64,000 bases of DNA. Origin: Palsa-506 sp963836355 (GTDB taxonomy: Bacteria > Actinomycetota > Actinomycetes > Streptosporangiales > Streptosporangiaceae). Positions 31,185-40,641 of this stretch are shown here, in pieces. The notes under the pieces are model-generated. The model did not search any database and was not told where the DNA came from. It saw only the letters and a list, made by a program, of their open reading frames with translations. The number at the start of each line of letters is the position of its first letter. Positions within the stretch are counted from its first letter, which is position 1. Where the stretch lies: NCBI GenBank assembly GCA_963836355.1, contig CAWIJO010000009.1, positions 62,001 to 126,000 on the forward strand, read 5' to 3'. The translations under genes were made by a program, and so were the position numbers.

Positions 31185-32582
31185 CTAGTGACGGCAGCCG
31201 GGCCAGGTCAGGCCTGCGGACCTGATCACGTGCATGGGCAGGACGGGGTGAGCTGCCTTCTCGGCCGGCGCGTCGGAGATCAGCATGCCCGGGCCGGATC
31301 CGGTCGCGTCACCATAATGTGACGTCACCCGGGTGTAGCCGCCAGTCGTGGTACTGCCTAGGTAGGTGGCCCGGGTCGTCGCCCAGCCCAGCGTGCCGGG
31401 CGCGATCGTCAGGTCAGCGAAGTCCACGCCCGGCGGCAGCCGCAGCACTGGGCGCGCCCGGCGAGTTGGCGCCGGCGAGTAGTACAGCGCGGTAAGCGCC
31501 GGGTTGAAATAGGCCGTCCTAGTCCCGTCGGTGACCACGAATGCCGTCCCGTGCACGGCCTGCAGAGCGGCGGGCAGCGCGGCTGGCCGGCCGGTTCTAA
31601 GGCTGACCGCATGCAGCGTGGTCTGCGCCCCCGGCTGGTCGGACTCGGGCCAGACGAGAAGATTTCCGTCGAAGAACGGCGGCTGAGTGTGGCCCCGGCG
31701 CACGATGCTGATCTTTCCCGTCGCAAGATCGGCAAGCATCACCTCGACTTCGCCGCCCGGTCCGTAGCCCTGGGCCCAGGCGGCGTAGTTGCCGCTGACT
31801 GCTGGGGCGCGCCAGGGACTCGGCCACGGGCCGCCATGGCGACGGTGCAGCGAATGACCGATCCTGCGCAGCCGCCCGGTGACCGAGTCCCAGGCGTAGA
31901 CGGTGAAGCCGTCCAGGCTGTGCAGCGAATGGGTTTCCTCCCAGACCAGCCAGCGCCCGCCAGCGGATCCGTCGGCCTGGTCGGTGGCCGGGTCCGGGAA
32001 GGCCCGGATGGGCTGGAGGTGCCCAGTGGCCAGCCGCAGCGCGGCGACGCCCGCGAACCCGGACGTCCAGGCGGACACGTAGGCCGTCCGGCCATCCGCC
32101 GACAGCCCGAGCGGGACGACCTCGCCGGCCAGTGAGGCCCGCACTGGCCGCCGCAGGTCGGCCCGCAACCTGGCGGGCGGCGGCGCTGCGCAGAACTGCT
32201 GCCAGCTGGCCTGGCCCAGGCCTGGCTGACCTGCGCCAGGCTGACCGGTGCTGGCCTGATTTGCGCCAGGCTGGCCCGACCCGCCGCGCGCAGGCCCGGC
32301 ACGCCCTGCGCTGCCCGGTCCGCCCGCCGGGCCGCTCGCCGAGCCTGCGGCCTGCCCTAAAGCAGGCTCGGCGGCGGGGTCGGCCGCCGGGCCGCCGCCG
32401 CACCCGGCCGCTGCCACAGCTAGCAGGCCGAGCGCGAGCATTGCCGTGAGCCCGCCTGGCTGCCTGCCGGGCCGCTGCCGACCGGGCCGCTTACCGGCCC
32501 GCCACCGGCCGGGCCGCTGCCTGCCGGGCCGCTGCCTGCCGGGCCGCTGCCTGCCGGGCCGCTGCCTACCAGTCGTAGCCAC
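31185..32582 (-). CDS. Secreted lipoprotein with beta-propeller-like repeats
   Basis: A protein of up to 465 residues with a lipobox LAVAAAGC after a hydrophobic segment (MLALGLLAVAAAGC), so it should be lipid-anchored outside the membrane. A low-complexity linker (GSAGRAGPARGGSGQPGANQ and similar) leads into a domain with repeated blade-like strands: AYVSAWTSGFAGVAALRL, RWLVWEETHSLHSL, YAAWAQGYGPGGEVEVML, NLLVWPESD. The GTG at 32582 overlaps the C39 gene end and adds an arginine-rich stretch made by the 15-bp repeat (RQRPG units); the ATG at 32441 just before the signal peptide is the safer start. Function unknown; paired with the secreted peptidase-like protein. Confidence 0.68.
   Translation of the reverse strand: MATTGRQRPGRQRPGRQRPGRQRPGRWRAGKRPGRQRPGRQPGGLTAMLALGLLAVAAAGCGGGPAADPAAEPALGQAAGSASGPAGGPGSAGRAGPARGGSGQPGANQASTGQPGAGQPGLGQASWQQFCAAPPPARLRADLRRPVRASLAGEVVPLGLSADGRTAYVSAWTSGFAGVAALRLATGHLQPIRAFPDPATDQADGSAGGRWLVWEETHSLHSLDGFTVYAWDSVTGRLRRIGHSLHRRHGGPWPSPWRAPAVSGNYAAWAQGYGPGGEVEVMLADLATGKISIVRRGHTQPPFFDGNLLVWPESDQPGAQTTLHAVSLRTGRPAALPAALQAVHGTAFVVTDGTRTAYFNPALTALYYSPAPTRRARPVLRLPPGVDFADLTIAPGTLGWATTRATYLGSTTTGGYTRVTSHYGDATGSGPGMLISDAPAEKAAHPVLPMHVIRSAGLTWPGCRH
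32460..32570 (-). repeat. 15-bp minisatellite at the lipoprotein 5' end
   Basis: About seven copies of CCGGGCCGCTGCCTG, several identical and some diverged. They encode RQRPG pentapeptides at the possible N-terminus of the lipoprotein. The array ends at the stop codon of the C39-like gene, so the expansion lies exactly in the junction of two overlapping genes. Confidence 0.9.
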
Positions 32583-33594
32583 GGGCGCCGAGAATGTACA
32601 CGATCGTCCTTGACGACAGGGCGGAGTAGGCCGGTACTGCGGCACTCCAGCCAATGCTCGGGGCACCGTGTACCGAGTCTTCGTATTCTGTAGTGGCACC
32701 AGATTTCCGGTATCCCCTGATATCGAACCAGTGCATGATTTCCTGATTCTGCGGATGCCCGACCAGATGCGGGCCACCTGGTACTTCATACGCATTTCCG
32801 GCCAGCGGGGCACCGCCATGCCGGTTAATATCGGTCACTAGGTCGTGTTCATAAGTCCGGACCTGCTTGTTGGTCGGGGACCACGGCAAGGCGACGGCGA
32901 CGTAGACATTCCGGTGCTGGTTCGCGTTCAGCACGTGGGGTACCGGGTATCCGCGGGCATTCGACCAGTCGGTACCGCCGCGGTTGGTTCGCAGCTGGCG
33001 AGCGGCTGCCCGCTGGCTAATCTTCTTGCCGACCTGGCGCAACATCTCCGACACGGTGGCAGGACCGCAGTAGTAGTTCCTGGCTTGCGCCCGCTGGCTG
33101 GCCGGCAGGCTCCGTGCGGCCGGCAGCCCGCGACGGCAGGCTCGGCTCGTGCATTTGCCGGCCGACCCAGCGCTGATGCTGGAATTTCGCAAGAAATCCC
33201 TGGCCGCAGCCTGCTTGGCGGCATCAGCCCGGAGCATCGCCGCAGTCATCGGCGGCGCCGGAAGGCCGCGTTTCGTCTGCACCAGCCCGGAATTCGCGAC
33301 CAGTGGCGCGGGCTGCAGGGCGGCGATCTTGATGGCGGCGGGTGCGGCGCGGCGCACGGCGGGGCGGGCCGGCCGCCGTCGGGTTTCCGCGCCCGGTCCC
33401 GCGCTCGCGCCCAGTCCCGCGCTCCCGCCGCCCGGTCCCGCGCTCCCGCCCGGTCCCGTACTTGCGGTTGCGCCCAGGCCCGAGCCAGCAGCCGTCCCCG
33501 CCACCGCACTCGGTCCGGCCAGCGCGAGCCACCCGGCCGGTACCAATAGCCCGGTGATAAGGGCCAGCCTAGCCGTTAGCAGCCGAGAGAACAT
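32566..33594 (-). CDS. Secreted C39-like peptidase domain protein
   Basis: A 342-residue protein with a signal peptide (MFSRLLTARLALITGLLVPAGWLALAG). A long low-complexity region made of repeated SAGPG/GAS-like units follows, then a C-terminal domain (about 180-342) of the C39_2 papain-like type. The cysteine is in NYYCGPATVSEMLRQVG and the histidine in QEIMHWFDIRGY. The domain is usual in secreted actinobacterial proteins of unclear substrate. The ATG at 33594 has GGAGGAG just upstream. It is followed by the lipoprotein gene with a 17-bp overlap. An IS1182-like element lies 210 bp upstream of its start. Confidence 0.75.
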   Translation of the reverse strand: MFSRLLTARLALITGLLVPAGWLALAGPSAVAGTAAGSGLGATASTGPGGSAGPGGGSAGLGASAGPGAETRRRPARPAVRRAAPAAIKIAALQPAPLVANSGLVQTKRGLPAPPMTAAMLRADAAKQAAARDFLRNSSISAGSAGKCTSRACRRGLPAARSLPASQRAQARNYYCGPATVSEMLRQVGKKISQRAAARQLRTNRGGTDWSNARGYPVPHVLNANQHRNVYVAVALPWSPTNKQVRTYEHDLVTDINRHGGAPLAGNAYEVPGGPHLVGHPQNQEIMHWFDIRGYRKSGATTEYEDSVHGAPSIGWSAAVPAYSALSSRTIVYILGARGYDW

Positions 33595-33802
33595 GGCTCC
33601 TCCATTCGCTATGCGAGCTAGGCTCGCGCGCAAAACTTCCCCCGGGATACGCTATTTATTACTAAATTCTTTCGTAATCGAGCGAAAACTCGGATACGCA
33701 GAGACAGGCTATGGCAGAAGCTGCCGGGCGTCGATGGGAATTCACCAGAACAGGGGGATGCACCAGCCATTACTTGATCGCGGAAGATTTGTGCGCTGGA
33801 AG

Positions 33803-35649
33803 GACCCTGTTGGCTTATTTCGTGACACGCCGTGTAGCGTCCCGCTGACGGATCCTGGTCTGGTTCATGATCTTTTCTGCGGTCGGCTCTTCCCCTTCCT
33901 CGTCTGCGGCCGCAGAATCGGGTCGTCATGTCGATGCAGCCGAAGCCGTGGCCGGAAGTGCCCGCTGATACCGCGAGGGTCGCCAGGAAGGCGTTCCGGA
34001 AGGGGGCGCTGGCGATCCGGGCCCGCGATCAGCTGGGCAGCTGGTGTGATGATGAGGCGTTCGCCGGGGCGTACGGGGCGGCGGGGAGGCCGGGGATCTC
34101 CCCGGCGCAGCTGGCGATGGTCACGGTGCTGCAGTTCACCGGGAACCTGACCGACCGGCAGGCCGCGGACGCGGTGCGGGGCCGGCTGGACTGGAAGTAC
34201 TGCCTGGGCCTGGCGCTGGAAGATGAGGGCTTCGACTTCAGCGTGCTGAGCGAGTTCCGGGCCCGGCTGGTCGCCGGGAGCCTGGAGCTGAAGATCCTGG
34301 ACTTGCTGCTGGGCCTGGCTCACGGAGCTGGGGCTGGTGAAGGCCGGCGGGCGGCAGCGCACCGACTCCACGCACGTGCTGGCGCGGATCCGCGACCTGA
34401 ACCGGCTGGAGCTGGCCGGGGAGACCGTCCGGGCGGCGCTGGAGGCGCTGGCCGCCGCCGCGCCGGACTGGCTGGCCGGCGTGATCGACGCCTCCTGGCA
34501 GCAGGTGTACGGGCAGCGGATCGACGAGATCCGCCTGCCGGAGAGCGAGACCAGGCGCACGGCGCTCGCGGTGCAGTACGGCAGGGACGGATATCACCTG
34601 CTGGAGGCGGTGCGCGCGCCGGGCGCGCCGCCGTGGCTGGCCGGACTGCCCGCCGTCGGGGCGCTGCGGGCGATCTGGATCCAGCAGTACTACCGCAGCA
34701 TCGATGAGCAGGGGGAGAAGGTGATCCGGCGGGAGGCCAGCGAGCATGGCGTCCCGCCGGGCAGAGCCCGGATCGTGTCCCCTTACGACCTGGATGCCCG
34801 GTACTCCGAAAAGCACGGTAAGAGCTGGCTCGGGTACAAGGTGCATCTCAGCGAGACCTGCAGCGAGGCCGCCGATGATGACCCGGGCACCGGCCTGCCG
34901 CCGGCGCCGAACCTGATCACCAGCGCCGCCACCACCCACGCGGCCGTGCCCGACGCGGCGATGACCACGCCCGTCCACGACATGCTCGACGCCGCCGGGC
35001 TGGCCCCCGGCGAGCACGCCGTCGATTCCGGCTACACCAGCGCGGACCTGCTGCTTGCCGCCAGAGCGAGGGGCATCACCCTGCTCGGCCCGCTGCTCGC
35101 CAACGTCTCCCCGCAGGCCCGGGCCGGCCGGTACGCCGCCGGGGAGTTCACCATCGACTGGGACAACCAGCAGGTCACCTGCCCGCAGGGCGCCGTCAGC
35201 ACCGTCTGGAGCCCCTGCACCCAAAAACACCGAACCCAGTCGATCGTAGTCCGGTTCGCCCCGGCCACCTGCGGGCCCTGCCCGGCCAGGGACCTGTGCA
35301 CCCGCTCCGCCACCGGCCGGCAGCTGTCCCTGCGCCCCCGCGAAGTCCACGAGGCCGTGGCCGCCGCCCGCGCCGGGCAGGCCACCAGCGACTGGAAAAA
35401 CCGGTACAACATCCGCGCCGGAGTCGAGGGCACCATGCGCCAGGCCACCCACGTCACCGGCATCCGGCGCGCCCGCTACCTCGGCCTGGACAAAACCCGC
35501 CTCGAGCACAACGCCGCAGCCGCCGCGATCAACCTGATCCGGCTCGACGCCTGGTGGACCAGCAAACCACTCGACCGCACCCGGACCACCCACCTCCAGC
35601 GACTCGACCTCACCACCGCCGCCTGACCCCCGAATAAGCCAACAGGGTC
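33803..35649 (+). mobile_element. IS1182-family insertion sequence
   Basis: An 1847-bp element with matching terminal repeats: GACCCTGTTGGCTTATT at the left end (33803) and its complement at the right end (35633-35649). The 6-bp direct repeat TGGAAG flanks it (33797-33802 and 35650-35655), consistent with target duplication. It carries one transposase gene with a frameshift. It sits between the divergent C39-like gene and recQ, about 100 bp ahead of the recQ start. Confidence 0.88.
33928..35626 (+). pseudogene. IS1182-family transposase, frameshifted
   Basis: The N-terminal part (from ATG 33928) reads DTARVARKAFRKGALAIRARDQLG, ISPAQLAMVTVLQFTGNLTDRQAADAV and DWKYCLGLALEDEGFDFSVLSEFRARL. At about 34315 the frame moves by one, and the protein continues LTELGLVKAGGRQRTDSTHVLARIRDLNRLEL (first catalytic aspartate), then AVDSGYTSADLL and the C-terminal GVEGTMRQATHVTGIRRARYLGLDKTRLEHN. 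All other parts are intact. A single indel has most likely inactivated it; programmed frameshifting is possible but not usual in this family. Confidence 0.87.
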
Positions 35650-35756
35650 TGGAAGCCCCCGGATCATCCGTGATCATGGACGGGCAGCTCGAAGCGGCAC
35701 CCGGCCGGGACGGCCGACCGGGGCACCTGTCGGCATTAGCTGGTACGAAGGACGGC

Positions 35757-38213
35757 ATGGCAGCCGATCACGACGACCATGAGTACCCGGCGGGCGACCC
35801 CGCGGTAACCGGCGACCCTCCGGCGGGCGACGCCCCGGCGGGCGACGCCCCGGCGGGCGACCCCCTAACAACCGGCGACCCCCCGCTAGTCAACGCCCCG
35901 CCGGCAGCCGCCGACCCCCCGGCAGCCGCCGACCCCCCGGCAGCCGCCGACGGCCCGGGCAGCCTCCGGGCGGAGGCCGAGGGCCACCTGCGCGCGCTGG
36001 CCGGGCCGGGCGCGCGGCTGCGCGATGACCAGTGGACGGCGATCCAGGCGCTGGTCACCGCGAGGCGCCGAGCCCTGGTAGTCCAGCGCACCGGCTGGGG
36101 AAAGTCAGCCGTCTACTTCACCGCCACCGGGCTGCTGCGGGCACGCGGTGCCGGGCCGTCGGTCATCGTCTCACCGCTGCTCGCCCTGATGCGCAACCAG
36201 ATCGAGGCCGCCGACCGAGCCGGCATCCACGCCCGCACGGTGAACTCAGCCAACATCGACGAGTGGGAGCAAGTTTACGCCGAGGTCGCCGACGGCAAAG
36301 TCGACGTGCTGCTGGTCAGCCCGGAACGGCTGAACAACCCGGGCTTCCGGGATCTGGTGCTGCCCAAGCTGATCGCCGCGGCCGGGATGCTGGTGGTCGA
36401 CGAGGCGCACTGCATCTCGGACTGGGGCCACGATTTCCGGCCCGACTACCGGCGGCTCCGCACCCTGCTCGAAGAACTGCCGCCCGGCGTACCGGTGCTG
36501 GCGACGACGGCCACCGCGAACGCAAGGGTGACCCGCGACGTCGCCGAGCAACTGGAAGCGGGCGGCGGGCATGAGACCCTCGTCCTGCGCGGCCCGCTTG
36601 ACCGGGCCAGCCTGCACCTTGGCGTAGTCCGCCTGCCGGCCGCCCAGCAGCGGCTAGCCTGGCTGGCCGAGCACCTGGACGAGCTGCCCGGCTCCGGCAT
36701 CGTCTACACGCTCACGGTCGCCGCGGCGCATGAGTGCGCCGATTACCTGCGGCAACGCGGTCACCACGTCGCCGCCTACACCGGCAAGGACGATCATTCC
36801 CAGCGGCAGGCCGCGGAGAATGCGCTGCTCGCCAACGAGATCAAGGCGCTGGTGGCCACCAGCGCCCTCGGCATGGGCTTCGACAAGCCGGACCTCGGCT
36901 TCGTCGTGCACCTCGGCGCGCCGCAGTCGCCGATCGCTTACTACCAGCAGATCGGCCGGGCCGGCCGCGGGGTCAATCGGGCCGACGTGATCCTGCTGCC
37001 CGGCCGGGAGGATGCCGACATCTGGGCCTACTTCGCGTCGCTGGCGTTCCCGCCGGAGCGGATTGTCCGGCTCACCCTCAAGGCGCTGGCCGAGGCGGGC
37101 CGGCCGGTCTCCACCAGCGCGCTGGAGACCAGCGTGGACCTGAGCCGCAGCCGGCTGGAGATGATGCTCAAGGTGCTGGACGTGGACGGGGCCGTGCGCC
37201 GGGTGACCGGAGGCTGGGCGGCGACCGGCCGGGACTGGGCTTACGATGGCGACCGCTATGCCCGGGTGTCGGCTGAGCGCGCCAGGGAGCAGCAGGCGAT
37301 GCTCGGATACATCACCGCGACGACATGCCGGATGGAGTACCTGCGCCGCGAGCTGGACGATCCGGCGGCCGTGCCGTGCGGGCGATGCGACAACTGCACG
37401 GGCCGGCCGTGGAGCGATGCGGTTTCCGCGGCGGCCACCGCGGCGGCGCGCGACCGGCTGCTGCGTCCCGGCACGGTGATCGCGCCGCGCAAGATGTGGC
37501 CGACCGGGATGAAGGAACTAGGCGTCGACGTGTCCGGCAAGATCCCCGCGAACCAGTCGGCCGAGCCAGGACGGGCGCTCGGCCGGCTGACCGATCTCGG
37601 CTGGGGGCCGCGGCTGCGGTCATTGCTGGCGGCCGGCGCCGAGGATGGCCAGGTTCCGGACGAGTTCATGTCGGCGCTGGTCAAGGTCCTGGCCGGGTGG
37701 GACTGGGCAGAGCGGCCAGCCGGCCTGATCGCGCTGCCGTCAAACACCAAACCGCATTTGATACGCAGTCTCGCGGAGCGGATCGCCGAGCTAGGCAGGC
37801 TGCCCTACTTGGGGACCCTGGAGTACGCCGCCGCGGCAGTGATCGGCAATGAGTCATTGCTGGCTCGCGGCCTTCAGGCGCCCGGCAAGCCGCCACCTGC
37901 CGGTGGCGCCGCCGCAGCCGACGAGGCCAGCCTCGCGGTGGCCAGTACCCCGGCCGGGCGCGCGGCGACCGCAGATGACGGTGCGGCAGGTAGCGCCCGC
38001 CAGCAGAACAGCGCCCACCGGCTGCACGCGCTCTGGCATTCGCTGGCAGTACCGGAGCAGACCGCAGCGGCGATCGCCGGGCTGGGCGGCCCGGTCCTGC
38101 TGGTCGACGACCGGCTCGAGACCGGCTGGACCATGACCGTCGCCGCCCGGCTGCTCCGCCAGGCCGGAGCGACCGCGGTGCTGCCGCTCGTGCTGGCGGT
38201 CACGGCCGGCTGA
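35757..38213 (+). CDS. recQ: RecQ-like DNA helicase
   Basis: An 818-residue superfamily 2 helicase. After a repetitive acidic leader (PAGDAPAGDAPAGDP and PPAAADPPAAAD, residues about 10-65) come LRDDQWTAIQALVTARRRALVVQRTGWGKS (Walker A), LLVSPERLNNPGFRDL, VVDEAHCISDWGHDFRPDYRRL, TATANARVTRDVAEQL, and motif VI YYQQIGRAGRG. The zinc-binding cysteines CGRCDNC lie at about residue 545, followed by a long actinobacterial C-terminal region rather than a standard HRDC. ATG 35757 has GAAGGA upstream. RecQ proteins unwind DNA in recombination and repair. The IS1182 insertion lies in its upstream region and may affect expression. Confidence 0.86.
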   Translation: MAADHDDHEYPAGDPAVTGDPPAGDAPAGDAPAGDPLTTGDPPLVNAPPAAADPPAAADPPAAADGPGSLRAEAEGHLRALAGPGARLRDDQWTAIQALVTARRRALVVQRTGWGKSAVYFTATGLLRARGAGPSVIVSPLLALMRNQIEAADRAGIHARTVNSANIDEWEQVYAEVADGKVDVLLVSPERLNNPGFRDLVLPKLIAAAGMLVVDEAHCISDWGHDFRPDYRRLRTLLEELPPGVPVLATTATANARVTRDVAEQLEAGGGHETLVLRGPLDRASLHLGVVRLPAAQQRLAWLAEHLDELPGSGIVYTLTVAAAHECADYLRQRGHHVAAYTGKDDHSQRQAAENALLANEIKALVATSALGMGFDKPDLGFVVHLGAPQSPIAYYQQIGRAGRGVNRADVILLPGREDADIWAYFASLAFPPERIVRLTLKALAEAGRPVSTSALETSVDLSRSRLEMMLKVLDVDGAVRRVTGGWAATGRDWAYDGDRYARVSAERAREQQAMLGYITATTCRMEYLRRELDDPAAVPCGRCDNCTGRPWSDAVSAAATAAARDRLLRPGTVIAPRKMWPTGMKELGVDVSGKIPANQSAEPGRALGRLTDLGWGPRLRSLLAAGAEDGQVPDEFMSALVKVLAGWDWAERPAGLIALPSNTKPHLIRSLAERIAELGRLPYLGTLEYAAAAVIGNESLLARGLQAPGKPPPAGGAAAADEASLAVASTPAGRAATADDGAAGSARQQNSAHRLHALWHSLAVPEQTAAAIAGLGGPVLLVDDRLETGWTMTVAARLLRQAGATAVLPLVLAVTAG

Positions 38214-38363
38214 CGGCCGGTGCGGGTGGCGCGGCAGGAGCGTCGTTCGTCGCCAGCTATCCCGGCCGGCTGACCGGCGTCGCCCAGTCCGGCCCGCCGC
38301 GCGGTTCTGCAGGTTGGCCGGATACCTGGTCTATCCGGCGGATCCTGACCCGATTGCCGCAGT

Positions 38364-39431
38364 TCACGGCTGGCTCAGCAGCCTGCTGCTGACCAGGCCG
38401 ACGACGGCCAGCAGGACGGCGGCGAAGCCGAGCACCGCCAGCTGCGTGCTCAGCAACTGGGTGGCGACGCCGAGGGCGACCACCGGCACGGCCAGGCCGA
38501 TGTAGGCAGCCAGGAAGAGTCCGGCCAGCGCCTCGCCGCGAGCCTGCCGCGGCGCGACGGCGATGACGGTGGAGACGCTGCCCTTGAAGGCCGTTCCCGC
38601 GCCACCGCCGACCAGCGCGAACTCGGCGGTCGCGGCGAAGCCTGCCGCGTAAAACAGTCGGCGATCAGCCGGCGGCACACTGACCCGCTGCGGGCGGTAG
38701 CGGGGTCGCGGGCTGCGGCGCGCAACCGTCTCCGGCGCCGCCACCAGCGCGATCACCGCCACCAGCATGAGTGCCTCGGACACGGCGTACGGCAGCCGCA
38801 GCGGATCGGCAGCGTATTGCGTGAGCACTCCGGCGAGCAGGGTACCGAGCCCGAGACCGCCGAGGTTGGCCGCCGTCGCGGCGATCTCGGCCCTGGCGGG
38901 CGGCGCGCCTGGCCGGGCGGCGCCGTGCAGTTCACTCAGGTATGCGGTAGCAGTCGCGGTGAGCATGCCGATGCTGATGCCGCACATTACCCGGCCCACG
39001 AGCAGGCCCGGCACCGTCGGCCAGCCAAGAAATACCAGGCCGGAAGACATGTCGACGGTCATCGCGACCGCCATCATGCGCCGCCTGCCGACCCAGTCGG
39101 AGAGGTGGCCGGCCAGCAGCAGGCTCGCCATCACGCCGACGGCGTAGGCCGCGAAGATCACCGTGACCAGGAAATCGCCGAAATGATCGCGCGCCTGGTA
39201 CAGGACATAGAGGGGCGCGGGCACGGCGGAAAAGGCCATCGTGACGACGAACGCGTAGCTGACAAATCCAGAAGCCGGCGCCGGGCTTGCGGCGGCCGGT
39301 CCATCGCCGCCAGCCCGGCCACCCGCTGGCCTGAGCAGCCGGGCGATGACCCGCCTCAGCCGCCGTGGCCTGGCCCGCCTCAGCCGCCGTGGCCTGGCCC
39401 GCCTCAGCCGGTCTCCGGCATCGGGTGGCAC
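38364..39431 (-). CDS. MFS transporter, apparently shortened
   Basis: A 355-residue major-facilitator protein with the loop 2-3 signature GHLSDWVGRRRMM, TATATAYLSELHGAARPG, and a conserved GAGTAFKGSVSTVIAVAP near TM10-11. Family members of this actinobacterial type are usually around 400-430 residues. Here the segment between RRLFYAAGFAA and GAGTAFKG is too short to hold TM8-10, so about 60-80 residues seem deleted in frame. The GTG at 39431 includes an arginine-rich N-terminus made by a 24-bp repeat; the real start may be further in. It is divergent from a LysR gene, a usual regulator-transporter layout. The substrate is unknown and it may not be functional. Confidence 0.7.
   Translation of the reverse strand: MPPDAGDRLRRARPRRLRRARPRRLRRVIARLLRPAGGRAGGDGPAAASPAPASGFVSYAFVVTMAFSAVPAPLYVLYQARDHFGDFLVTVIFAAYAVGVMASLLLAGHLSDWVGRRRMMAVAMTVDMSSGLVFLGWPTVPGLLVGRVMCGISIGMLTATATAYLSELHGAARPGAPPARAEIAATAANLGGLGLGTLLAGVLTQYAADPLRLPYAVSEALMLVAVIALVAAPETVARRSPRPRYRPQRVSVPPADRRLFYAAGFAATAEFALVGGGAGTAFKGSVSTVIAVAPRQARGEALAGLFLAAYIGLAVPVVALGVATQLLSTQLAVLGFAAVLLAVVGLVSSRLLSQP
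39352..39410 (-). repeat. 24-bp minisatellite at the MFS 5' end
   Basis: Two exact copies of a 24-bp unit beginning CGCCTCAGCCGCCGTGG and ending CCTGGCC, plus eleven bases of a third. In the MFS frame it encodes RRARPRRL-like octapeptides. A multiple-of-three unit again keeps the frame open. Confidence 0.9.
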
Positions 39432-39492
39432 CTGTCATCTACGCCAACGAAAAAGGGAGCTAACCAGCATCTGTCATAGAGATAATGCTGGG

Positions 39493-40398
39493 ATGGAACT
39501 CCGGCACCTGGAGTACTTCGTCGCCGTCGCCGAGGAACTCTCCTTCACCCGCGCATCCCGCCGCCTGCACGTGGTTCAGTCCGGCGTTTCCAGCGCCATC
39601 CAGGCCCTGGAGCGTGAACTTGGCACCGGTCTGTTCGACCGGGACCGGCATCGGGTCGAGCTGACCGATGCGGGCCAGGCACTGCTGCCCGAGGCCCGGG
39701 CGACCCTCGCCGCGGCCCAGGCGGCCAGGGACGCCGTCGGCGCGGCTCGCGGCGGGCTGCGCGGCACGGTGACGGTGGGCACCATGCTGTCTACCGGCAC
39801 GCTGGACCTGCCGGCCATGCTTGGCCGGTTCCATGCCATCCACCCGGATGTGGCCGTCCGGCTCCGGCTCGCCGCGGCCGGGTCGGCGGGACTGGCGCGC
39901 CAGGTGCTGGCCGGCTCGCTTGACCTTGCCCTCGCCGCGCTGCCGGGCCAGCCGCCGGCCGGGCTCTCGGTCCAGCCGCTCAGCGAGGAACCGCTGCTGC
40001 TTGCCTGCGACCGGGCGCACCCACTGGCGGGCGGGCCGGCCGCGACGCTGAGCCGGCTAGCCGACGAGCCCTTCATCGATTTTCCGCCCGGCTGGGGCAA
40101 CCGGGCGGTGGTGGACCGCGCGTTCGCGGCGGCCGGCCTGGACCGGCAGGTCCCCTTCGAAGCGGCCGACTTCGCCGCGGCGGCCGGCCTCGTGCAGGCC
40201 GGCCTGGGAATCGCGTTCCTGCCCGCGTCGGTCGCCGCGGTGCTGCCCGGCCTGGCCGCCATCGAGGTCAGCGGGCCCGCCATGATCTGGCGGATCTCGA
40301 TCGTCAGGCCGGCCCACCGGCGGATTTCGGCGGCCGCGCGCGCGTTCCTCGCGGAGCTGATCGAGCCGGGCCGTGCTGATCGAGCCGGGCCGTGCTGA
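39493..40398 (+). CDS. LysR-family transcriptional regulator
   Basis: A 301-residue LysR regulator. The N-terminal winged HTH is MELRHLEYFVAVAEELSFTRASRRLHVVQSGVSSAIQALERELG, followed by the linker helix and a periplasmic-binding-protein-like effector domain (GTVTVGTMLSTGTLDLPAML, LPASVAAVLPGLAAIEV). It is divergent from the MFS transporter gene and probably controls it. The last residues (IEPGRADRAGPC) and the stop codon are made by a 19-bp repeat array, so the natural C-terminus has been altered. Confidence 0.88.
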   Translation: MELRHLEYFVAVAEELSFTRASRRLHVVQSGVSSAIQALERELGTGLFDRDRHRVELTDAGQALLPEARATLAAAQAARDAVGAARGGLRGTVTVGTMLSTGTLDLPAMLGRFHAIHPDVAVRLRLAAAGSAGLARQVLAGSLDLALAALPGQPPAGLSVQPLSEEPLLLACDRAHPLAGGPAATLSRLADEPFIDFPPGWGNRAVVDRAFAAAGLDRQVPFEAADFAAAAGLVQAGLGIAFLPASVAAVLPGLAAIEVSGPAMIWRISIVRPAHRRISAAARAFLAELIEPGRADRAGPC

Positions 40399-40434
40399 TC
40401 GAGCCCGGGCCGTGCTGATCGAGCCCGGGCCGTG
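40357..40434 (+). repeat. 19-20 bp minisatellite across the LysR stop codon
   Basis: Two copies of CTGATCGAGCCGGGCCGTG (19 bp) followed by two of the 20-bp form with one extra C, then diverged copies. Because the unit is not a multiple of three it shifts frame and creates the LysR stop at 40396-40398. Confidence 0.9.
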
Positions 40435-40641
40435 CTGATCGAATCCGCGCCGAACCGGTCCAGCTGATCGAAGCCGCGCCGAACTGATCGACCTGACACC
40501 TGGTTATCAGAAAATGAGATGATTGTACGCAGGAACCGGCATCACCAACCCGACATAACCAGCGGCCGGCTGCCGTTACGGGAAACGAACGAGAATCCCG
40601 GCGGACGCGCCGGGCAGCGAGCCGAGCACCGGGAGTAGCGA

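Noticed and set aside
34238..35758. A long minus-strand frame across the IS1182-like element
   Set aside because: It is the shadow of the transposase gene; composition is glycine/valine-rich without family features.
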